22,908 bases of DNA from Enterobacteriaceae bacterium UBA3516 (GTDB taxonomy: Bacteria > Pseudomonadota > Gammaproteobacteria > Enterobacterales > Enterobacteriaceae), in assembly GCA_002377245.1 (NCBI GenBank), contig DFPL01000021.1, positions 7,496 to 30,403 of the forward strand. Direction: 5' to 3'. Positions within the stretch are counted from its first letter, which is position 1. The number at the start of each line of letters is the position of its first letter. The notes under the pieces were generated by a model, which did no database searches, had not been told where the DNA came from, and saw nothing but the letters and a program-made list of their open reading frames with translations. Below are positions 1 to 7,134 of this stretch, piece by piece. The position numbers and the translations under genes are program-made.

Positions 1-365
1 GGACCAGTCAGAACAACTTTTTTCGCGCCAGCAGTGATGTGCTTACGAGCAGTTTCGTCGGTCAGGAAGATACCGGTAGCTTCAGCAACAACGTCAACGC
101 CGATTTCGTTCCACTTCAGGTTAGCCGGATCTTTTTCAGCAGTCACACGGATGGTTTTGCCGTTAACAACCAGGTGGCCGTCTTTGACTTCTACGGTGCC
201 GTTGAAGCGGCCGTGGGTAGAGTCATATTTCAGCATGTACGCCATGTACTCTGCGTCTAACAGATCGTTGATGCCAACGATTTCGATGTCAGAACGTTCC
301 TGAGCAGCACGGAAAACAATGCGACCGATACGGCCAAAACCGTTGATACCTACTTTGATAGTCAT
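1..365 (-). CDS. gapA: Glyceraldehyde-3-phosphate dehydrogenase, N-terminal part (cut by window edge)
   Basis: GapA is the NAD-dependent phosphorylating GAPDH of glycolysis, acting in the cytoplasm as a tetramer. The minus strand translates from the ATG at 365 to MTIKVGINGFGRIGR and continues for about 121 codons to the left edge, so roughly one third of the usual 331 residues is visible. The Rossmann motif GFGRIG lies at residues 9–14, and D34 in GINDLLD is the usual NAD-ribose contact. The catalytic cysteine near residue 150 lies outside the window. The codons are strongly biased, as expected of a very highly expressed gene. The Shine-Dalgarno GGTGGA sits just before the ATG. The gene is divergent from msrB, with a 341-bp shared control region. 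The identification is essentially certain. Confidence 0.97.
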   Translation of the reverse strand, partial: MTIKVGINGFGRIGRIVFRAAQERSDIEIVGINDLLDAEYMAYMLKYDSTHGRFNGTVEVKDGHLVVNGKTIRVTAEKDPANLKWNEIGVDVVAEATGIFLTDETARKHITAGAKKVVLTG

Positions 366-408
366 ATATTCCACCAGCTATTTGTTAGTGAATAAAAGGT
401 TGGCTGTA

Positions 409-436
409 AAATTACAAAAACCTTACGCAGCGTCAA
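409..436 (-). promoter_or_regulatory. gapA: Proximal sigma-70 promoter of gapA
   Basis: On the minus strand TTGACG (436–431) and TAATTT (414–409) are separated by 16 bp. Transcription would start near 402, giving a leader of about 37 nt before the ATG at 365. The position agrees with the strong proximal gapA promoter of E. coli. This is visual motif matching only. Confidence 0.65.
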
Positions 437-526
437 GCGGAATCGTGTCAATCATTGCGACAAATCATATTCCGCCTAACCTTTGTTCGACTGATTCGTC
501 TCACTCTTCCCATGAGCATTCTTTCC

Positions 527-557
527 TAATGGGGACGCCGTCCCGAATTTTAAAGGG
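527..557 (-). promoter_or_regulatory. gapA: Sigma-32-type (heat-shock) promoter candidate for gapA
   Basis: The minus strand carries CCCTTTAA (557–550), a 15-bp spacer and CCCCATTA (534–527). This resembles the sigma-32 consensus CCCTTGAA–N13–15–CCCCAT. E. coli gapA is known to have a sigma-32-dependent promoter, so the assignment is plausible. It overlaps the CRP-dependent promoter immediately upstream. Confidence 0.6.
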
Positions 558-591
558 CATGCAGGATAAAAATGTGAACAAGGTCACAATT
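547..591 (-). promoter_or_regulatory. CRP site with class II promoter toward gapA
   Basis: TGTGA–N6–TCACA is exact at 573–588, with A/T flanks. On the minus strand TAAAAT (552–547) would place a start near 539, which puts the CRP centre (580.5) at about −41.5. That is the class II activation geometry. The palindrome could also influence msrB on the other strand, but no plus-strand −10 sits at a matching distance. Confidence 0.7.
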
Positions 592-655
592 ACCCCTGCG
601 CATTTTCGGCGCGATTAAGTTTAGAACAAAAGTGAGGGCTTCATTGTTAATGTTT

Positions 656-664
656 TGTTAGAAT
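656..664 (+). promoter_or_regulatory. msrB: Extended −10 promoter candidate for msrB
   Basis: TGTTAGAAT is a TGn-type extended −10 (hexamer TAGAAT, 659–664) with no good −35. It would start RNA near 671, about 36 nt before the msrB ATG. Confidence 0.4.
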
Positions 665-706
665 CACTGATGTGTTGTACGAGTTCTTATTGCGAGATGT
701 GAGCAT

Positions 707-1120
707 ATGACGACAAAATCTTCTCAGGACGATCTGAAAAAAAATCTTACAGAAATGCAGTTCTATGTGACGCAAAATCACGGCACAGAACCGCCTTTTA
801 CAGGTCGCTTATTGCATAACAAGCGTGAAGGCGTTTATCACTGTCTGGTGTGTGATGCCGCGCTGTTTCAGTCACAGACGAAATTTGACTCCGGCTGCGG
901 TTGGCCAAGCTTTTTTGAGCCCGTCAGCGACGAGGCAATTCGCTATATCAATGATTACTCTCATGGGATGCAACGCGTGGAAATCCGTTGCGGAAAATGT
1001 GATGCGCATCTGGGCCACGTCTTCCCGGATGGACCACAGCCCACCGGAGAGCGTTATTGTGTGAACTCCGCCTCACTCAGTTTCTCCGATGATGAAAACG
1101 GTGAGCAAATTAAAGGGTAG
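707..1120 (+). CDS. msrB: Peptide-methionine (R)-S-oxide reductase MsrB
   Basis: MsrB reduces the R epimer of methionine sulfoxide in oxidised proteins in the cytoplasm, using thioredoxin. The 137-residue protein has the family's usual length. The structural zinc ligands are two CxxC pairs, C46/C49 and C95/C98. The GCGWPSF substrate motif is at 63–69, and the catalytic cysteine C118 lies in RYCVNSASL. C64 is in the GCGW position. The ATG at 707 follows a GTGAG ribosome site and matches the known N-terminus (MTTKSSQDD-like). It is followed 40 bp later by yeaC and is divergent from gapA, as in E. coli. No defect is seen. Confidence 0.97.
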   Translation: MTTKSSQDDLKKNLTEMQFYVTQNHGTEPPFTGRLLHNKREGVYHCLVCDAALFQSQTKFDSGCGWPSFFEPVSDEAIRYINDYSHGMQRVEIRCGKCDAHLGHVFPDGPQPTGERYCVNSASLSFSDDENGEQIKG

Positions 1121-1134
1121 CGAATCGATTCAGC
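1119..1134. promoter_or_regulatory. Cra (FruR)-like operator between msrB and yeaC
   Basis: Read on the minus strand this is GCTGAATCGATTCGCT, which matches 13 of the 14 positions of the Cra consensus GCTGAAWCGWTTCA. Its core GAATCGATTC is a perfect palindrome. It begins inside the msrB stop codon and ends 26 bp before the yeaC ATG. Binding is not demonstrated. Confidence 0.45.
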
Positions 1135-1160
1135 AATTATTCCACTGGAGCTAATTTACC

Positions 1161-1439
1161 ATGGATCTTGATCAAGTCATTAACAGCATGACGCCAGAAA
1201 TCTATCAGCGGCTTGCGACAGCGGTTGAACTGGGCAAATGGCCCGATGGCGTAGCGCTGACGCCTGAGCAAAAAGAGAACAGTTTGCAACTGGTGATGCT
1301 CTGGCAGGCAAAAAACAATACCCAGGCGCAGCACATGACCATTGATACGCAGGGTCAGATGGTGATGAAGACGAAACAGCAGCTTAAAGAAGAGTTTGGG
1401 ATTGGCGCGAAGCCGATTGCCACGATAAAGATTCAATAA
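1161..1439 (+). CDS. yeaC: Conserved small protein YeaC (DUF1315 family)
   Basis: The 92-residue cytoplasmic protein begins MDLDQVINSMTPEIYQRL and is clearly the E. coli YeaC orthologue, whose family has no established biochemical role. It has no signal peptide, no membrane segment and no cysteines. It is charged and mostly helical in appearance. The Q/K-rich middle (QAKNNTQAQH) and the KQQLKEEFG segment near the C-terminus are typical of the family. A GGAG site lies at about 1146, 11 nt before the ATG. It follows msrB closely and is probably co-transcribed with it, although a Cra-like palindrome in the gap could give it separate control. Confidence 0.9.
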   Translation: MDLDQVINSMTPEIYQRLATAVELGKWPDGVALTPEQKENSLQLVMLWQAKNNTQAQHMTIDTQGQMVMKTKQQLKEEFGIGAKPIATIKIQ

Positions 1440-1454
1440 CGTTTTTCCTGACTT

Positions 1455-1488
1455 AACAGACGGCGAAGCCCCGATGCTTCGTCCTGTT
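1455..1488 (+). terminator. Hairpin downstream of yeaC
   Basis: AACAG (1455–1459) pairs with CTGTT (1484–1488), and GGCGAAGC (1462–1469) pairs with GCTTCGTC (1476–1483, one G·U). There is a two-base bulge and a CCCGAT loop. No U-run follows, so it is either an mRNA 3'-end stabiliser or works together with the C-rich tract beyond it. Confidence 0.45.
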
Positions 1489-1661
1489 CATTCTCCCCCT
1501 CACTTTTCCTGATGCCTTCTCTCCCGCTTTTTTGTCGTACCATCTTTTGCCCAACGCTGGATCTGTTATTTCCACATTCTTTCACTCGCTTTCTACATTT
1601 TTGATTTTCCACACTTTTGTCATTATCCCTATTCGTTATGTGTGATCTATGTTGTGAAATG

Positions 1662-1692
1662 CAGATTTAAATCTTTGTTTAACAGATTTAAA
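1662..1692. promoter_or_regulatory. Tandem candidate YdjF operator upstream of ydjL
   Basis: CAGATTTAAA occurs at 1662–1671 and again at 1683–1692, exactly 21 bp (two helical turns) apart. The first copy is part of the perfect palindrome AGATTTAAATCT (1663–1674). The second abuts the ydjL −35 box. A third exact copy, inverted, lies upstream of ydjF (8157–8166). A shared operator for the local DeoR-family regulator is the simplest reading. Confidence 0.6.
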
Positions 1693-1693
1693 G

Positions 1694-1723
1694 TTGACTT
1701 CAAAAATACCAGGTGCCGATAAT
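1694..1723 (+). promoter_or_regulatory. Sigma-70 promoter of the ydjLKJIHG operon
   Basis: TTGACT (1694–1699) and GATAAT (1718–1723), each one mismatch from consensus, are 18 bp apart. RNA would start near 1730, 33 nt before the ydjL ATG. This argues against any ydjL start upstream of the promoter, such as an in-frame TTG at 1694. Confidence 0.65.
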
Positions 1724-1762
1724 AGCCTCATCAAATCGCAAGAAAACACTGAGGTATTCACA

Positions 1763-2839
1763 ATGAAAGCATTGGCACGTTTCGGTAAGGCGTTTGGTGG
1801 TTACAAAATGATCGATGTTCCTGAACCCGTGTGTGGTCCAGATGATGTCGTGATTGAAATCAAAGCTGCGGCTATTTGTGGCGCGGATATGAAGCACTAC
1901 AAAGTCGACAGCGGTTCGGATGTTTTTAACTCCATTCGCGGCCATGAGTTTGCCGGACGAATTTGCAAAATTGGCATTAACGTTAAGGACTGGAAGGTCG
2001 GTCAGCGCGTGGTGTCCGATAACAGTGGTCATGTCTGCGGTGTCTGTCCGGCCTGTGAACAGTGCGATTTTCTGTGTTGTGCAGAAAAAGTGAACCTGGG
2101 TCTGGACAACAACACCTGGGGTGGTGGCTTCTCAAAATACTGCCTGGTGCCGGGAGAAATCCTCAAAATCCATCGCCGTGCCTTATGGGAAATCCCGGAA
2201 GGCGTGGAGTATGAAGAAGCAGCGGTACTGGATCCTATCTGCAACGCCTACAAATCTATTGCGCAACAGTCCAAATTCCTGCCTGGACAGGATGTGGTGG
2301 TCATTGGTACCGGACCGCTAGGTCTGTTCTCGGTACAAATGGCACGCATCATGGGGGCGGTCAATATTGTGGTGGTTGGACTGGATGAAGACGTCGAGGT
2401 GCGTTTCCCGGTTGCGCGCGAATTGGGGGCAACGGCAGTAGTCAACGGCTCAAGAGAGGATGTCGTGGCCCGCTGCCAGGAAATCTGTGGCAAAGACAAT
2501 CTTGGCCTCGTTATCGAATGCTCCGGTGCCAACATCGCGCTTAAACAATCCATCGAAATGCTGCGCCCGAACGGAGAAGTGGTGCGTGTGGGGATGGGAT
2601 TCAAGCCACTCGACTTCTCAATTAACGATATCACGGCCTGGAACAAAAGCATTATTGGCCATATGGCGTATGACTCCGTCTCCTGGCGCAATGCCATTCG
2701 CTTGCTGGCTTCCGGGGATATTCAGGTCAAACCCATGATCACACATCGGCTGGGCCTGTCGCAGTGGGAGCAAGGGTTCGATGCGATGCTCGATAAAACG
2801 GCCATCAAGGTCATTCTGACCTACGACTACGACCATTAA
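1763..2839 (+). CDS. ydjL: Zinc-dependent medium-chain alcohol/polyol dehydrogenase YdjL
   Basis: This 358-residue cytoplasmic enzyme belongs to the zinc MDR family with threonine and sorbitol dehydrogenases. The catalytic zinc site is recognisable at C39, H61 and E62 (GHE motif). The structural zinc cysteines are C92, C95, C98 and C106, and C101 is an extra cysteine in the same loop. The Rossmann motif GTGPLG is at 182–187. After the second strand, G206 in VVVGLDED replaces the acidic residue that normally selects NAD. The ATG at 1763 has GAGG 8 nt upstream and gives the E. coli start (MKALARFGK); an in-frame TTG at 1694 lies in the promoter. It is the first gene of the operon, 35 bp before ydjK. 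The substrate is unknown, probably a sugar acid or its keto form. Confidence 0.93.
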   Translation: MKALARFGKAFGGYKMIDVPEPVCGPDDVVIEIKAAAICGADMKHYKVDSGSDVFNSIRGHEFAGRICKIGINVKDWKVGQRVVSDNSGHVCGVCPACEQCDFLCCAEKVNLGLDNNTWGGGFSKYCLVPGEILKIHRRALWEIPEGVEYEEAAVLDPICNAYKSIAQQSKFLPGQDVVVIGTGPLGLFSVQMARIMGAVNIVVVGLDEDVEVRFPVARELGATAVVNGSREDVVARCQEICGKDNLGLVIECSGANIALKQSIEMLRPNGEVVRVGMGFKPLDFSINDITAWNKSIIGHMAYDSVSWRNAIRLLASGDIQVKPMITHRLGLSQWEQGFDAMLDKTAIKVILTYDYDH

Positions 2840-2874
2840 TCCGCTGCTGTATCGCTTTTTAAAGGAAAAGTGAG

Positions 2875-4254
2875 ATGGAACAACTACAAAGACCCAACTG
2901 CGGGGCGAGATTAGACAGACTTCCCGATAGCCACTGGCACTACACCATGTTTGGCATGGTGGCTTTCGGTTTACTGGTGTGCTGGAGCAACGCGGTCGGC
3001 GGATTGATTCTCGCACAGCTTAAGGAATTGGGCTGGACGGACAATTCAACCACCGCCACCTTTTCTGCCATCACCACGGCCGGTATGTTTGCCGGTGCGC
3101 TGGTGGGGGGGATTATCGGCGACAAAATTGGCCGTAAAAAAGCGTTCTTGCTTTACGAGGCCATTCACATTGCCTCAATGGTTGCCGGAGCCTTCTCGCC
3201 GGATATGACGTTCCTGATTGCCTGTCGCCTGGTGATGGGTTTTGGCCTTGGCGCACTGCTGGTCACGCTGTTTGCGGGTTACACGGAATACATGCCCGGA
3301 CGCAGCCGTGGGACCTGGTCAAGTCGTGTCTCCTTTATTGGTAACTGGTCATATCCGCTTTGCTCGCTAATTGCGATGGGGCTGACGACCCTCATCAGCG
3401 CAGAGTGGAACTGGCGGGTACAATTATTGATCCCAAGTCTGCTGTCGCTGATTGCCACCTGGTTTGCCTGGCGTTACTTCCCGGAATCCCCTCGCTGGCT
3501 GGAGTCGCGGGGCCGCTATCAGGAAGCCGAAGCGGTGATGCAGGAGATCGAACGTAAAGTCAGTGAGCAGACACAACAGACCCTGAGTCCGGTGTCGCCT
3601 ACGGAAGTGAAAACACTGCCCAAACCGGTGCCTTACTCCTCACTCCTCAGGGGGGGATTGTTAAAGCGTGTGGTGCTGGGTTCGTTTGTCCTTATCGCCA
3701 TGAACGTCGTGCAGTACACCTTAATCAACTGGCTGCCGACCATTTTTATGAGCCAGGGCATCAACCTTAAAGATTCCATCGTTTTAAACACTATGAGCAT
3801 GTTCGGCGCACCGTTTGGCATTTTTATCGCCATGATGGTGATGGATAAAATTCCGCGTAAAACTATGGGGGTCGGCTTACTGCTATTCATCGCAGTGCTG
3901 GGGTATGTCTACTCACTGCAAACTAACATGATGATGATTACGCTGTGCGGCTTCTTCCTGATTACTTTCGTTTATATGTACGTCTGCTACGCCTCAGCGG
4001 TATATGTGCCGGAAATATGGCCGACGGAAGCCAAGCTCAGAGGCTCCGGGCTGGCGAACGCGGTAGGAAGAATAAGCGGTATTGCAGCGCCTTATGCCGT
4101 GGCTGTCTTATTAAGTAATTATGGTGTGACGGGTGTGTTTATTCTGCTCAGTTCTGTCGCTGTTATTGTTGCCGCCGCCATTGCCATTATTGGCATTGAA
4201 ACAAAAGGTGCCTCCGTCGAAAGTATAGGAATGGATGTGGTGACCAATAAATAA
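2875..4254 (+). CDS. ydjK: MFS sugar-type transporter YdjK
   Basis: This 459-residue inner-membrane protein belongs to the major facilitator superfamily, sugar-porter-like branch, and has about twelve hydrophobic segments. After the short N-terminal motif GARLDRLP, the loop between helices 2 and 3 carries GDKIGRKKA (residues about 82–90). YFPESPRWLESRGR begins the central cytoplasmic loop, and PTEAKLRGSG lies in the second half. It matches E. coli YdjK in length and sequence. The ribosome site AAGGA precedes the ATG. It lies second in the operon, between two dehydrogenases, so it most likely imports the substrate of the pathway. The actual substrate is not known. It is a paralogue of YdjE downstream. 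Confidence 0.92.
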   Translation: MEQLQRPNCGARLDRLPDSHWHYTMFGMVAFGLLVCWSNAVGGLILAQLKELGWTDNSTTATFSAITTAGMFAGALVGGIIGDKIGRKKAFLLYEAIHIASMVAGAFSPDMTFLIACRLVMGFGLGALLVTLFAGYTEYMPGRSRGTWSSRVSFIGNWSYPLCSLIAMGLTTLISAEWNWRVQLLIPSLLSLIATWFAWRYFPESPRWLESRGRYQEAEAVMQEIERKVSEQTQQTLSPVSPTEVKTLPKPVPYSSLLRGGLLKRVVLGSFVLIAMNVVQYTLINWLPTIFMSQGINLKDSIVLNTMSMFGAPFGIFIAMMVMDKIPRKTMGVGLLLFIAVLGYVYSLQTNMMMITLCGFFLITFVYMYVCYASAVYVPEIWPTEAKLRGSGLANAVGRISGIAAPYAVAVLLSNYGVTGVFILLSSVAVIVAAAIAIIGIETKGASVESIGMDVVTNK

Positions 4255-4272
4255 ATTCTACAAGGATTAACA

Positions 4273-5316
4273 ATGCAAAACTCCAAAGCAATATTAAAAA
4301 CGCCGGGCACAATGAAAATTCTGCCAGCTAAAATGCCGGTACCAAAAGATGATGAAGTCTTAATTAAAATCGAATATGTCGGTATTTGCGGTTCGGATGT
4401 GCATGGTTTTGAATCGGGCCCCTTTATTCCGCCCAAAGATCCTAATCAGGAAATTGGTCTCGGGCATGAATGTGCGGGTACCGTGGTGGCTGTTGGTCGC
4501 AGTGTGAAGAAATTCAAAGCGGGTGACAAAGTCAACATCGAACCCGGTGTGCCCTGCGGCAAGTGTCGTTACTGTCTGGAAGGCAAATATAACATTTGCC
4601 CCGATGTCGACTTTATGGCGACCCAGCCGAACTATCGCGGCGCGTTGACTTATTACCTCTGCCACCCGGAGAGCTTCACCTACAAACTGCCGGACAACAT
4701 GGACACCCTTGAAGGCGCGCTGGTTGAACCGGCAGCGGTGGGCATCCATGCCGCCATGCTGGCAGATGTTAAACCGGGCAAAAAGATTGTGATTCTGGGC
4801 GCAGGATGTATTGGCCTGATGACGTTACAGGCCTGCCGCTTCCTCGGCGCATCAGAGATTGTGGTCGTGGACGTGCTGGAAAAACGTCTCGCCATGGCGG
4901 AGAAGTTGGGGGCAAGCGCCATCGTCAATGGCGCATCGGAAGATACCGTTGCGGCCTGTGCCGCCCGCGTGGGGGAGATGGGGGCGGATATTGTGTTTGA
5001 AACGGCAGGTTCAGCCATTACGGTCAAGCAAGCGCCATATTTAGTGATGCGCGGCGGCAAAATTATGATTGTCGGGACGGTGCCGGGGGATTCAGCGATT
5101 AATTTCCTCAAAATTAACCGTGAGGTCACCATTCAAACTGTATTCCGTTATGCCAATCGTTACCCCATGACTATTGAAGCCATTTCGTCAGGTAAATTCG
5201 ATGTGAAATCAATGGTGACACATATTTACGATTATCAGGACGTGCAACGTGCCTTTGACGAATCGGTCAATAACAAGCGCGACATTATTAAAGGTGTTAT
5301 TAAAGTTTTGAATTAA
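4273..5316 (+). CDS. ydjJ: Zinc-dependent medium-chain dehydrogenase YdjJ
   Basis: YdjJ is a second zinc MDR dehydrogenase, 347 residues like its E. coli orthologue and closest in style to sorbitol/xylitol dehydrogenases. The catalytic zinc ligands are C39, H65 and E66 (GHE). The structural zinc set is complete at C95, C98, C101 and C109. The nucleotide motif is GAGCIG (176–181), and D200 at the end of VVVVD is the acidic residue expected of an NAD-using enzyme, unlike YdjL. An AAGGA site lies just before the ATG, with an 18-bp gap after ydjK and 21 bp to ydjI. With YdjL it may oxidise and re-reduce one carbon of the substrate, which is inference. The substrate is unknown. Confidence 0.93.
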   Translation: MQNSKAILKTPGTMKILPAKMPVPKDDEVLIKIEYVGICGSDVHGFESGPFIPPKDPNQEIGLGHECAGTVVAVGRSVKKFKAGDKVNIEPGVPCGKCRYCLEGKYNICPDVDFMATQPNYRGALTYYLCHPESFTYKLPDNMDTLEGALVEPAAVGIHAAMLADVKPGKKIVILGAGCIGLMTLQACRFLGASEIVVVDVLEKRLAMAEKLGASAIVNGASEDTVAACAARVGEMGADIVFETAGSAITVKQAPYLVMRGGKIMIVGTVPGDSAINFLKINREVTIQTVFRYANRYPMTIEAISSGKFDVKSMVTHIYDYQDVQRAFDESVNNKRDIIKGVIKVLN

Positions 5317-5337
5317 TTAACCAAGAGGATGTAGTTC

Positions 5338-6183
5338 ATGCTAGCAGATATCAGATTCTGGGAAACACACGCACAACATAATCACTATGCCATCGCCCAT
5401 TTCAATGTCTGGAATGCCGAAATGCTCATGGGCGTTATTGATGCAGCGGAAGAGAGCAAATCACCCGTAATTATTTCCTTTGGCACCGGTTTTGTGGGGA
5501 ATACCTCTTTTGAAGATTTCTCTCACATGATGGTTTCTATGGCGAAAAAGGCCAGCGTGCCGGTGATTACCCATTGGGATCATGGCCGCAGTATGGAAAT
5601 TATTCATAATGCCTGGGAACATGGCATGAACTCGTTAATGCGCGATGCGTCATCATTCGAGTTCGAAGAGAATATTCGTCTGACCAAACAAGCGGTTGAT
5701 TACTTCCACCCTCTGGGCGTTCCGGTTGAAGCGGAACTGGGTCACGTCGGTAATGAAACCGTCTATGAAGAAGCGCTGGCGGATTATCACTATACCGACC
5801 CGGATCAGGCGGCAGAATTTGTGGCGCGCACCGGTTGCGATTCTCTGGCGGTAGCCATTGGGAACCAACATGGCGTCTATACCTCGGCACCGAAGCTGAA
5901 TTTTGAGGTGGTAAAGCGTGTGCGTGAAGCCGTCACTGTTCCCCTGGTACTGCACGGTGCCTCCGGCATCAGCGATGCGGATATCAAGACCGCTATTTCA
6001 CTGGGCATTGCCAAAATCAACATTCACACCGAACTCTGCCAGGCGGCGATGGTAGCGGTAAAAGAGAATCAGCATCAGCCATTCCTTCATCTGGAGCGTG
6101 AAGTGCGTAAAGCGGTGAAAGCGCGTGCGCTGGAAAAAATCAAACTCTTCGGCTCAGACGGAAAGGCGGACGCGCAGCTATGA
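5338..6183 (+). CDS. ydjI: Class II (zinc) aldolase YdjI
   Basis: This 281-residue class II aldolase belongs to the fructose/tagatose-bisphosphate aldolase family. Catalytic D81 and zinc ligand H82 lie in THWDHG. E133 and H136 lie in EAELGHVGNE. H178 (GNQHGVY) and H206 (VLHGASG) complete the zinc site. From memory, published work on the E. coli enzyme describes cleavage of a 1-phospho-octuluronate to DHAP and a C5 uronic acid such as L-arabinuronate; the physiological substrate is still uncertain. The ATG at 5338 follows AGAGGA. The stop overlaps the ydjH start in ATGA (6180–6183), implying translational coupling to the kinase that makes its substrate. The C-terminus is about three residues longer than in E. 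coli. Confidence 0.94.
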   Translation: MLADIRFWETHAQHNHYAIAHFNVWNAEMLMGVIDAAEESKSPVIISFGTGFVGNTSFEDFSHMMVSMAKKASVPVITHWDHGRSMEIIHNAWEHGMNSLMRDASSFEFEENIRLTKQAVDYFHPLGVPVEAELGHVGNETVYEEALADYHYTDPDQAAEFVARTGCDSLAVAIGNQHGVYTSAPKLNFEVVKRVREAVTVPLVLHGASGISDADIKTAISLGIAKINIHTELCQAAMVAVKENQHQPFLHLEREVRKAVKARALEKIKLFGSDGKADAQL

Positions 6184-7127
6184 GCAACATCGAGGTCATT
6201 TGCGTAGGGGCGGCAATCGTGGACATCCCGTTGCAACCAGTGAGTAAAAACATCTTTGATGTGGACTCTTACCCACTGGAACGCATTGCGATGACCACCG
6301 GCGGTGACGCCATTAATGAGGCGATGATCATCTCCCGCCTTGGGCACAAAACGGCACTGAATAGCCGCATCGGAAAAGATGCCGCAGGGGATTTTATCCT
6401 CGGACGATGTCGTGAGGAGAATATCGATATTAAAAGCCTGCGCCAGGACGACACAATCGATACCTCCATCAACGTCGGGCTGGTGACGGCGGACGGTGAA
6501 CGCACCTTTGTCACCAACCGTAACGGCAGCCTATGGAAGTTGAGTCTGGGGGATGTGGATTTCAGCCGCTTTAAAGAGGCGAAGGTACTGTCGCTGGCGA
6601 GTATTTTTAACAGTCCTTTGCTTGATGGTAGGGCGCTGACGGAGATTTTCCAGCAAGCGAAACAGCACAACCTGCTGATTTGCGCCGACATGATTAAGCC
6701 ACGCCTGAAAGAGACGCTGGCTGATATCCGCACTGCGCTGGGCTATGTGGACTATCTGTTCCCCAATTTTGATGAAGCAAAAACCCTGACCGGTCAGGAT
6801 TCCCTCGACGGTATCGCCGACGCTTTTCTGGAATGCGGTGTGAAAACGGTGGTGATTAAAACCGGCAAGAAAGGCTGCTTTATTAAAAGTTGTTCAGAGC
6901 GGCTGGAAGTACCTGCTGTCAGGGGGATCACGGCTATCGATACTATCGGTGCCGGCGATAACTTTGCTTCCGGGTTTATCAGCGGATTGCTGGAGGGGAA
7001 AACCTTGCGTGACTGCGCGCTCTTCGCCAACGCTACGGCGGCGATTTCGGTGCTGAGCGTCGGGGCGACCACCGGGGTTAAAAACAGGCAGCTTGTTGAA
7101 CAATTGCTCGATGAATACGAAGGGTAG
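6180..7127 (+). CDS. ydjH: PfkB-family sugar kinase YdjH
   Basis: This 315-residue ribokinase/PfkB-family kinase has the same length as E. coli YdjH. The glycine-rich substrate-site segment TTGGDAINEA is at 39–48. The C-terminal signature DTIGAGDNFASGF starts at 254 and contains the anion hole and the catalytic base D260. VVIKTGKKGC (224–233) is the usual ATP-side strand. From memory, the E. coli enzyme prefers long-chain ketose acids and phosphorylates C1, so it should supply the YdjI substrate. The start overlaps the ydjI stop by 4 nt. The stop is 7 nt before ydjG. All catalytic motifs are intact. Confidence 0.94.
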   Translation: MSNIEVICVGAAIVDIPLQPVSKNIFDVDSYPLERIAMTTGGDAINEAMIISRLGHKTALNSRIGKDAAGDFILGRCREENIDIKSLRQDDTIDTSINVGLVTADGERTFVTNRNGSLWKLSLGDVDFSRFKEAKVLSLASIFNSPLLDGRALTEIFQQAKQHNLLICADMIKPRLKETLADIRTALGYVDYLFPNFDEAKTLTGQDSLDGIADAFLECGVKTVVIKTGKKGCFIKSCSERLEVPAVRGITAIDTIGAGDNFASGFISGLLEGKTLRDCALFANATAAISVLSVGATTGVKNRQLVEQLLDEYEG

Positions 7128-7134
7128 AACTGGC

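Larger units (their letters stand above)
366..706. promoter_or_regulatory. Divergent gapA/msrB control region
   Basis: This 341-bp gap holds no credible gene; the open frames crossing it are short and unlike any protein I know. It contains a perfect CRP palindrome, at least three minus-strand promoter candidates for gapA (one of sigma-32 type), an extended −10 for msrB, and a Cra-like element TGATTCGTCTCA at 492–503 that matches the core TGAAWCGWTTCA at most but not all positions. A Chi octamer (GCTGGTGG, minus strand, 371–378) overlaps the gapA Shine-Dalgarno. Regulation of E. coli gapA by CRP, Cra and sigma-32 is established; here it is inferred from the sites. Confidence 0.8.
1440..1762. 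other. yeaC–ydjL intergenic region
   Basis: No gene is seen in these 323 bp. In order it holds an imperfect hairpin after yeaC (1455–1488), a C-rich and G-poor stretch (about 1481–1635) that could serve Rho loading, a lone CRP half-site TGTGATCTA (1641–1649), two direct copies of CAGATTTAAA (1662 and 1683), a sigma-70 promoter (1694–1723) and the ydjL ribosome site GAGG (1751–1754). Confidence 0.8.

Noticed and set aside
319..618. 99-residue open frame in the gapA upstream region
   Set aside because: It crosses the gapA promoters and CRP site, resembles no protein, and has no ribosome site; it is a chance frame.
1694..1762. A longer YdjL beginning at an in-frame TTG (1694)
   Set aside because: The TTG is the −35 box of a good promoter, no ribosome site precedes it, and the ATG at 1763 has GAGG and gives the family N-terminus.
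7093..7134. A longer YdjG beginning inside ydjH
   Set aside because: The extra 14 residues are not found in the family, and the ATG at 7135 matches the known start.
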